DNA from: Mesaphorura yosii
Lineage: Eukaryota; Arthropoda; Collembola; Poduromorpha; Tullbergiidae
Direction: 5' to 3'
Length of the DNA stretch: 45,767 bases
NCBI GenBank assembly: GCA_009869945.1
Contig: WIXG01000505.1
Location: forward strand, 1 to 45,767
The notes under the pieces were generated by a model. It made no database searches, was not told the DNA's origin, and saw only the letters and a list, made by a program, of their open reading frames with translations. This document shows, piece after piece, positions 10,554 through 19,500 of the stretch (the stretch's first letter is position 1; each line of letters starts with the position of its first letter). The translations under genes and the position numbers were made by a program.

Positions 10554-13500
10554 ATGTCAATCATATTTTTAATCAAAGGGACCCTGGTTTTAGTTTTTGT
10601 ACGGTTTGGCAACTGTTTGAACCGCACAGGTACGTCGTATGTGCTTCATAATGTGTTTCCAGAGTAACCCACAACTCTTTTTACATTTTCCCCAGACAAC
10701 GCCACAATTCTGGCGCCTCATCCCCCCAAATCCCCCCAACCCCTAGAAAGGGCCCTGACCTCCTTACTACAGCAATACATTGATCGAAATACAAAACGAC
10801 TTGGAGATTCCTGCGATTATGACCAAGAAGTACTGCGGCGCACCGCAAAAATTACCGAATTCTTGCAGAAATTGCAGAATGACCCATATAATGTTACAAA
10901 TTTACATCGCCTGACTCAAAAGCTTGAAAATCTACTGGTAGACGTCCCTGGTCAATTTTGCAATTTTCTGGACGGTCTTGAATGCAATCGAGAGACTTCA
11001 AAGTGCACTTGCACTACTATGCATGGGGAAGGACAAGGCGTTGATTCCGCTCAAGCACCGACGGAGAGGGCGGCTTTTCTAGCCCGTTTAAACTACACCT
11101 GCATTTCACCCCAAACTCCGTCCTTCGCCCAGTACGGGGTGCAGGAACCCAAACCAAATTTTCAGTGTCTATACAGGACGTTGCTTCGGCTACAGGAAAA
11201 TGGGGCAAGTTGCGACAACCGCAACGGCATCAAGTACGACGAGTTTTTCTTCCACAACATTTCTACGCAAGCACAAATTTACTGTGCTTGCTTCACCGGC
11301 GAAGGTCTCCCCCAATTAATGGCGGTCAACTACGCCCAGACACAACTAACCATACAAGAATACATGCAGTACAACGTGTTGCCATACGGAGCACCCTGCG
11401 ACCCTGAAACAATGTTAACAGTTCAGCCTTTACTGCATTCAACTCAAGCCATTTACGCAAGTAACAACAAAATATTTGATGCTGAAGAACGGCATGTACG
11501 CCTTGCTTCAACGCAGACGCTCCTCCAGCCAATTGTACGTAATCGGCAAACATTTTGTAAGACGTATGAGAATCTTGCGTGTAGGCCGCGGCCGGTACTG
11601 GGCAACGGAGGCGATGCGGCGCGTGGCGTTTGCGATTGCGTGTCCGACACCGCAAATCGGATCGTCCTTGTAAGGAATAATTCAACGAGCGGCAGCGGAG
11701 CGTGTGAATTGGCGGTCGGCTCAGTTTGCGACCCGATTTTTTGGGTGGGGAGGGTGGAAGGTTACAGCGGTGAAGGGCTCCAAGAGGCGAGTGTCCCAAA
11801 ATGCGCGCCAGGGCTGAGCTGTAGGTCCCCAACGGGAAATGAATCCATTTGTGGTGGCGCGGGTCAATCACAATCATTATCGTTTGCAGATAACCTCTTT
11901 CCTTACCTGAATCCAAATTTAAGGAGCCAAACTTATGATCCGATTAAAAACGAGGTAGATTATTGTACGTGTCAACACCAAGGTTCGCCCGAGTCCGGAG
12001 CGGGTCCCGGGCACAAATCCGGACCGTCAACGTTGACGCCAAATTCAAAATCAAACGTGACAACCAGAAAACCACACAATTCCGAAACAGTGAAGCCCCT
12101 TGTACTGCAATATCTCCAAAGCAACACGCTCCGCCTGAACCAGACCTGCGATCCTGAATCCGAAAAGCGGCGGCCCGCCCTGAGCCTTTTGGAACTTGTC
12201 AACATGGCGCACGCCGCCGGTGAAAATTCAAGCCCGCCCACTTCCGAAATTATTCAGGAATCTGTCCGTAATGGTACGCAATACTGCAACGCATTCAGGG
12301 GCCTTGTCTGCGGCGCCGCCGCCTCCGGAACACCAAGGTGTGAATGTCCATCCAGTTCCATCCCCTCCCGTGCTACCATCGAAGGTATAATGGCACACCT
12401 CACTACGTCCGTTCCAGTCTGTGTGCTAGACTTATACGCGGGCGGCGTCCCCGGCGTAGATCCCCATTTAACACGTACCAATTTTGTATGTGTTTGGCCA
12501 ACCATAATCAGATTACTTCGTGATGGTCAAAGGTGTAACTATACACTATACAGTGGACATTTTACAGCGAACAGTACTCGACCGTCAGGAAGTCAGACAC
12601 CGGTCGTCGTTCCTTACGAGGGAGCGGGTACGGGTGGGCATCAGCACCTAAAATGCATCTGCCTAGAACAACAAACATTGGGCACCCTTATAGGGCGATT
12701 TGTTGCTGCACAAGGCACACTTAATTTAGGACCACATACTTCCATGTTACAGTATGACGGGCAATGTGTAAATCGTCCAGGTGGCGCCAACGACAAAATT
12801 CGAGATATGACATCAAGGATGGACTACGTAGATTTTGTTATGAACCCCATTTCTTCTACAGACAGGCTTCTGACCTTATACAGGAATATTGGCGCCCTAA
12901 AAGATCTGCAGGATCGTTACTGTCGAACATACGAACATTTAACGTGTAACGCGACGACCCACCGTTGCGCGTGTGATACAACACGTGCCAGCGCTGAACG
13001 TATAGTTTTTGTACGAGAAAATGGGACGTGTATACTGAAGGAAGGTTCTGTATGTGACCCAAGTTATTGGGTTGGTCAATTTGAAAATTATATAAATGAA
13101 GAAGATGGTGAAATTCCTCCACCTGTATGTGAACGACTTCTACCTTGTGTGGATCCAAAGACAGGAATGGTTTGTAGGAGAAATGCAACAGCCTACACAA
13201 GTTTTATGGAAAAGAAGTTTCCGCTGTTGTATGAAGCAAAAGTGGCACAAGATCCTATCCCGACGGAATATTTGTGTACGTGTAGACTGCCGTTTGATCC
13301 TGAGAGCGGTAAATTCAAAGTATTTCGTGCTATTCTCAACTTGCCCCAATTTTGAATGATTTTTTTATGTGTAAGAATTTTAAAATGCTATTTTATAGAA
13401 AAAAAGTCGCCGTTTTTTATACCGTTAATTGCTGGCCTGGTGTCATTTGTTGCGTTATCACTCTGCATTGTAGCAGCATATGTTCGTGTAGCTACACGAA

Positions 13501-14883
13501 AAAAGGTAACGCCGCCAAGAATTGTATATTTAAGTTTTAAAGTTAAAATCACGTATTTTCTTGTGTGTATGTCCAGAATTTCTTGGAAAGTTTGCCAAAA
13601 CGGGAACGGAAGTTATTTCTACAAGGGAACCCAAGCGCGCCGATTAAAACTGCGGAAACTGAAGGCTATGATGAAATTGCATATGAAAAATCAATGGACA
13701 AACTAAACTTGGGTATGAAATACTTGGAAAATATTGGTTTATTTCATAAAATTCAATATTGTCCACGGGTTTTGTCCTGAAAAGAGCCTGGAGAACCACT
13801 GGCTGTCGGCCATTTTGGCGAAGTACGCAAAGGAACGTTACAGGAAGATGAAGAAGAGGGTGGGGGTCACGCGAGTCCACGACTTCTTAAAGTCGTGGTT
13901 AAAATACCAAAATGCAGGGGCGCACAAAGACAACGTACATTCATCTCTGAATTAAAAATGCTCTCATACGCCCAACAACATGGAATTCCAAATATTGTGG
14001 ATCTAATTGGTGCCATAACACAAAAAGTTGATGTCCTTCACATTATACTTGAATATTGTGCACTTGGTAGTTTGGTAAAAGTTTTGAGCGATAGTCGATC
14101 GAATTATTTCTCACAAATTCGTGTTGTGGATGAAGAAATTGATTTACGGTTAATATTGCGAAGAATTGGTGGTTATGAGGTTGAAGTAAAGACTTTAAGG
14201 GCTGCAAACTTAATTTTTTGGGCAATGCAAATTTCTGATGGTATGAAACATCTTGCAGCGATTAAGGTACGATTTTCGCATTTTTTAAAAATGTATTTTT
14301 GCTATTTTCGGTAACTGACTTGAAATTTTTGCATAGATAATCCACGGAGATTTATTTGCCAAAAATATTTGCATTACAGCTGACAGAAATGCAAAAATTT
14401 GTGATTTTGGGCTAGCAAAAACCGGCGATGGAGATGGGCCATGTAAAATCGAAGCGGTAATGTTTCTGACCATTTTGAATTTCGGCGCCATTTTAAAATG
14501 TTGTTTTTGCGCACGTGTAGGGAGCAATCACACCTGACCCCCGCATGTTACCACCAGGCTCTGTTGCGAGAAAGCGATACATTTTCTCTACACGGACAGA
14601 TGCGTGGACATTTGGAATTTTATTGTGGGAAATGTTTAGTTTGGGTCAAGCTCCAACATGCAACGTGGCAACGGAGCTAAGACGGCCAGATTATGCTGGA
14701 AGGGCTTTGTATGAGCTGATGAGACGGTGCTGGGCCCTGAATTCGAGCGAAAGGATTACATTTATGGAGCTATACGATTATTTCAATGGCATGCTTGAAG
14801 GGCACCGCCTTCCACCTGATTTAGAGGTGCCTGCCCTGGAAACGGGTCAGGACAATTCCGATTGTGTTTCGTCAAGCGTTTGA
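10554..14883 (+). CDS. Receptor tyrosine kinase-like protein with duplicated Cys-rich ectodomain, 7 exons
   Basis: Predicted exons: 10554-10629, 10696-13308, 13399-13505, 13577-13712, 13785-14266, 14337-14456, 14521-14883; all are GT-AG and in phase, giving 1298 residues. Exon 1 encodes a signal peptide (MSIIFLIKGTLVLVFV). Exon 2 is one 2.6-kb exon for an extracellular region rich in Cys and N-glycosylation sites, made of two similar ~390-residue halves. Exon 3 holds the membrane span (FFIPLIAGLVSFVALSLCIV) and a basic stop-transfer. Exons 5-7 encode a tyrosine-kinase domain: GHFGEV loop, VVVKIPK lysine, SELKML helix-C Glu, HGDLFAKN catalytic loop, CDFGLA, and DAWTFGILLWEMFSLG. Departures from consensus: the first loop glycine is Ala, HRD is HGD, APE is PPG, and the activation segment has no Tyr. 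I do not recognise the ectodomain as any standard receptor class. The gene is bracketed by inverted repeats. Activity and ligand are unknown. Confidence 0.85.
10800..11985 (+). repeat. Ectodomain module, copy 1 (coding repeat)
   Basis: First half of the receptor ectodomain. Landmarks shared in order with copy 2: an opening Cys-Asp (SCDYD), the FCNF...LEC...CTC cluster, NFQCLYRTLLRL then SCD, an xCxC turn, FCKTYENLAC, RIVLVR, GSVCDPIFWVGRVEGY, and a closing CTC. Spacing and order agree with copy 2 at about 1.19 versus 1.15 kb. Confidence 0.75.
12140..13296 (+). repeat. Ectodomain module, copy 2 (coding repeat)
   Basis: Second half of the receptor ectodomain. Matching landmarks: TCDPE, YCNAF..LVC...CEC, NFVCVWPTIIRL then RCN, KCIC, YCRTYEHLTC, RIVFVR, GSVCDPSYWVGQFENY and a closing CTC just before the membrane span. 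Protein similarity is clear at the Cys clusters and aromatic motifs but low elsewhere, so the duplication is old. Confidence 0.75.
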
Positions 14884-15522
14884 TTGGAATTGTGGATTGG
14901 TTGTATTTCGGAAATTATGAATTTATTCAAAATAACTTATAATTTGGCACCTTGAATTGTACAATGCTAAATTCCTTTAATTAAGTATGAGAAGTAATTA
15001 AAGTAATTATTATTCTTCAGTTCCATCCTTCAATTACATGGAGCACTTAATCACATTCCTTGCTTAATCGCATCGCAGAACTTTTCAGGTCAGAGTTTTC
15101 GAGCAGACTGATTTTTCAGAGTCAGGTAATTCGCACGGAACACTTTTCCCGAGACAGAAGTTTATTTTTAGTCGTGCATGTTTGGACATGACGACCGGTC
15201 AACACCACTTTAGCGGACATGGCCGATCAACACCCGTTTTAGAGGTGCGTGTTCGGACACTGGGAAGTGCCGAAACGCTTACTTTTTGGAGGTGCAAGCT
15301 CGGAGAAGTCAATTCAACTCGTTAAAACAGCATAGATATTTCAAGTCCCCACAGGCTCTTATGGAACACATAAATCAGGATCGGACACGTAAGCCCAAAA
15401 TAGGTTTTTCCAGGACAGGGATTAACTCCTTATGAGAATTTTTACGCCAAACCCCCCAGGTAGCCGGGGTCAAAATCTATAAATATAATTCCTTGAATGA
15501 TGCCAGTCGCATTGGAAATTAA
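14884..15522. other. Downstream region of the receptor kinase gene
   Basis: About 640 bp inside the right inverted repeat. It contains an ATTAAA at about 14996 that could serve as poly(A) signal and a degenerate direct repeat at about 15190-15300. No coding frame is supported. Confidence 0.4.
15190..15305. repeat. Degenerate direct repeat
   Basis: Units beginning GGACAT or GGACAC recur, with (G)ACCGGTCAACACCACTTTAG resembling CCGATCAACACCCGTTTTAG. Two clearer copies of about 30 bp are followed by one or two weaker ones sharing GAGGTGC and GTTCGGA elements. Non-coding, within the kinase cassette. Confidence 0.4.
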
Positions 15523-15564
15523 CATGGGGAAAAAGTACGCCAAAGTCATGTTTCGCTTACTACT
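15523..15564 (-). repeat. Right arm of inverted repeat flanking the receptor kinase gene
   Basis: Reads CATGGGGAAAAAGTACGCC and ends GCTTACTACT on the plus strand, the reverse complement of 10211-10251 with one extra T and one C/T change. The bases outside the two arms are CCTCC (left) and CCTGC (right), a possible imperfect 5-bp target duplication, which is weak on its own. Confidence 0.85.
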
Positions 15565-16568
15565 CCTGCTTTAAAACAGAAACTGAAAGATGGGGTCATA
15601 ATTCAATTAAACGGCCCATTACTGCCCGAATTCCTGTGCATGTGCACTCGCCTGCTGCTCGCCTGATTTTGCACATTTCGTACATATTTTTGCGAGGTCC
15701 TTCAGCTCATTCTCCACAGGATAATGCCGTATAGCGCATAAGTACGAGATGATGAAAGTCTGCAACACAAATCAAATAAACAACGCAACGCAGAATATTG
15801 AATATTGGAATTTTGTTCGTGGAAACGTTTAACAGGAGCGAGCAGTGGAAATGAAAATGAAATACGATGCACTCCAGCCTCCAGTGTGCTGTGTACAGCT
15901 GCGGGATGCGGGACGGGTCCGGAAGAAGCCTGGCCATGGCCACGGGACTGACTGGGACTGGGCTTCAGCTTCAGTCGAAATGCGATTCGATTCTGTAGAA
16001 TCGCGTTTGCAGTGCTGCAGATTGAGCTGGTCTAGTCAAGGAGAACTAAAACTAAATTCAACAACCAAATACCAAGCCCAAGCTTTTGCTTCTGCCTCTG
16101 CTGCTTTTACTTACGATGCGAAAGTCTCAACTTCTCCTTTCGCGTGGTGTGGCATGGCGTGTAGCGTGCCTTTCTGTCTTTCTGTTTCTTGTCTTGCCCG
16201 TCCGCGTCCGTGGAGGAACCGAAAACGGGAGTTGCGAGATGTTTGCAAACATTGCAACACGCAGTTGGGGCTCAGTCGTCCATCTGAATGGACGGACTCC
16301 TTACAGCAAGGCGGATCCTTCTGCAGATTTTCGGCGCTGTGTTGGCCCGATGCGTCAACAGGACCTGAAACTAAAAACAACGTGATTTTGAGTACCTGAA
16401 TCTCAAAATGCTTAGCGTTCAAGAAGCAATACTCATTGGCTTAAAGTAGAGTGGTGTGCGTTTCTTAATTTGTCTTACCTCGTTTGAATCTCACGGAAAT
16501 CGACAAGAAGCGTCAACGCCAATGATGATTAGTCATTAACTTACGTAATCAGTTAAGTGCGAGTGAAA
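15565..16568. other. Upstream region of the adenylyl cyclase gene
   Basis: About 1 kb between the right inverted repeat and the first cyclase coding exon. It contains one small open frame with a signal peptide (16116-16385, listed separately). The promoter of the cyclase is expected here or further into its 5' UTR. Confidence 0.35.
16116..16385 (+). CDS. Possible small secreted protein or upstream open frame
   Basis: An 89-codon frame starts at ATG 16116 with a basic start (MRKSQLLLSRG) and a strong hydrophobic stretch (VACLSVFLFLVLPVRVRGG), like a signal peptide with a cleavage site. The remainder has two Cys and no recognisable domain. It lies upstream of the cyclase ATG on the same strand, so it may instead be a chance or regulatory upstream frame in the cyclase 5' UTR. 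Confidence 0.2.
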   Translation: MRKSQLLLSRGVAWRVACLSVFLFLVLPVRVRGGTENGSCEMFANIATRSWGSVVHLNGRTPYSKADPSADFRRCVGPMRQQDLKLKTT

Positions 16569-19500
16569 ATGTCGTCATACTACGCTGGACCGCTGGACTC
16601 GGCTTTGCCTCCTCTTCGTCCGCGTCCAACGCTGCTGCTCCAGCCGCCGGCGCTTCAACCACAGCCGTCAACGCGAGTGCGGCATGACTCATCGTCCTCC
16701 ACCACGACCACAAAAGACAGCCACGGAGTGACGACGTACGAAATACGCATCGAAAGGAAAAGGTACGTACGCGTACGCGCAAAGCAAAGCAAGTGCCTTA
16801 TCTCAACTGTGCTTCCGTCCTGATTGCGACCACGGCACAGCAGCAATGCAAGAATTCATTGCATGCCTCACTATCTTAATTTTAGATACTGCTGCATAAT
16901 GACGGCAATTTCTTACGTGCGCGTGCGATGTGCATGTGGCTACAATTTCCCATAATTCAAATAACTCATTCATTTGCTCAACGCAGTTTTTGACTGAAGC
17001 TGAAGAGTGAGTCTGAAGGAAGTCAGACAGAAGCAGTTTATTTGGCTAATTGTCTATTAACTCACAATTTAATCCAATTGGACTTGAATAGACACGATCT
17101 AGTGAAAGGCCCCAACGCAGCGAGTGAGCGGGCGGCGAGTTAGCTTAGAACAGAATGGGTTGACAGGCGACGTGCCAAATGCCAAGTGCCAAGCAATATT
17201 AAAGTTGGTTCCTAAGTTGGTTCTTGAATTAAGACGGTGAGTTATTACAAGAGACCAGATGCAAAGTGGCAGCAGCAGTCGCACCCATTAATGCCATTAA
17301 AGGATCAAGTGAAGGTGTCAAGCGAAAGTTTTACTACATTAATTTTCGCATTTCTCAGTACTTCGTTTGTGTAATTACTTCCATTTCCATAGCCATTCCA
17401 TTTCAGCCTAAAGCATAGAGCGTAGTAAAGTGAAGCCAAGGCCAAGTGCAGGCACAGCCAGGCGGAGAGGAGCTGCCTTAGCCTGTAGCCGAGTTGTTAA
17501 GTTTCCGTCGTCTGAGGTCTGGTTGCTGAATTGGGGAACTGGAACTGGAAAGAAAGTGACAGACACCAGTCATTAGTGGAGTTCTCTCGACTTAGCTTCC
17601 TCAAAGGTAAAGAACCACTGCGAAATAAGTGCAGTCATTAATTACTACTGCACTGCTTCGGGGTGGAGTAAGTTTTCGAACCGAAAACGTTCGCTAAATA
17701 TTCTCGTCCTTTGCAAATCTGATCCGTAGAATTTTAGAATCAGAGCAAAAATTTCAATCTTGCTAATGTATGCATGACGTCGTGTTTTACTCCCCAGAGT
17801 GTATTTAGTCATTTGCTTGCCGATTTGAAGGTGTCGAGTTACAACGGGAGATTCCAAAACAAAGTGCAGGCCGTGAAAATTAGAATTTAAATTTAGACAG
17901 GGCAAACAGCGACGAAAACAAGGCCGCTCATTCATTGGAGTGTTCGACATCGAAGGATTCACGCTGGGATAAAGAACCGCTGCTCCGAGCAACCCAGAAC
18001 AAGGTGTTTCTTGTCCGCGTGGAGTGAACTGTAAAGTGAACAAAGATGAATCGTGAAAGAGAAGAGAGCAAAGAAGAAGTCCATAGTCAAGATTCACTTG
18101 ACAGACGCGTAGAGTGTTCACTTTTGAGTTAATCTTGTAACTCGGGATTTCAACTTGTCTCCACGATGCTGTGATTCATCATTGGAACAGTCTTTTATGT
18201 GAATACTTAGAAAACGTAGCAACTGCACCCTGGCACCGTCCATTTAAGCATAATGGCTGAAACTAATCATCCTGCTATTTTCAGTCTGCATCAAATGAAA
18301 GCTCGATCACATCGCCAATCGACAGCCCAATAAAATGTAGAGTAAAAATACATTAAGCCTGCTATTCTTATCTGCTGTCGTATCAGCACTCGGTGAAAGC
18401 AAAGTAAAAGTAAACACATCATAATGTGGCATTGCCATTGCTGTCTGCGAGTTCCGTCGTCGTGATTCGTGAGTGCTGAGTCAAATGTACTTAATCTCAA
18501 TCTCTTATCAGCACTGCTCTGCTGCCGCTCTCGGCTCGAATTACTCCATTTCGGGCAGGGCTGATCTCAAATGTCACTTTCTCGGTGTGACTGTGTGAAT
18601 CAAGGTGACTAAATTGAAGGCCTGCTCCTGCATCGACTGGAATAGACTTTATACACGATTGCTACTCTTTCGTTGCGGCAAAAACTTTGCTTGAGAGTTT
18701 CTCGTTCAATAATTCATCGCATTTCAATTAGTTAAGTGTTCGAACCAATTCCGGCCGTGCTGAATTTGTGGCTCTGGTCTCGGAGCACCAGGAAGGATGT
18801 GAATCTCTGAATCAAAATCAAGAATCAAGTAAGAAATCACTCGCAAAAGGAGGACCAGTTAACTGTAATTGCGTTAGGAGTTATTAAATAGAATGCCTGT
18901 CTTTTCTCTGGCTGAAAGACTCCAGTTACAATATATCAAAAGCTGCAAAGAAATCGAAGTCGACGAGCCCTCTTGTCACTTTGTGCCATGTCGGCCGTGA
19001 AAACCATTTTTTGTCAACTGCGCATCCACAGCTTCAACTTTCTTTCTTCCATTATAATTTTATGGTACTCCAATAATTCACGATCGTTCAGGAAAGAAAA
19101 GAAATCGAAATTGTGAATGCGATTGATGAAAACTTCAAAGTAAAGATTCCATGTAGAGATGCCTGGATTTATGTGTTTTCTTTTTACTGTCGGAAGAAAA
19201 GAAGACGAAGAAGAAAGCAAAATTTGCAAGCGCAAAAAGAAAGCTGGCGACGGAGTGAAAGAGGAAGCAGGGAAAGTAATATTCAGTTGTATTCATGCCG
19301 GAGCATGCACGTGAGATCAAGAATAATGAGGGAAAGTGTAAAGTTGGTTGGGTCCGCCAGGGAATAGTATATCATAATACAACAAGAACTTAAAAATCTT
19401 GTGCCATGCCGTGAAAGCGAAGACAAGATTACACGGCTCAGTCATACTCTCGCATTCTGAATTACAATGTGAAAAATCTCGCTCCCTTGGCGGGCCGGCA

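Noticed and set aside
13309..13398. Reading through to the stop at 13353-13355 as a secreted, kinase-less receptor form
   Set aside because: A GTAAAT donor at 13309 and a TTATAG acceptor at 13398 join in phase to the membrane span. A soluble form by intron retention is possible but has no support from sequence alone.
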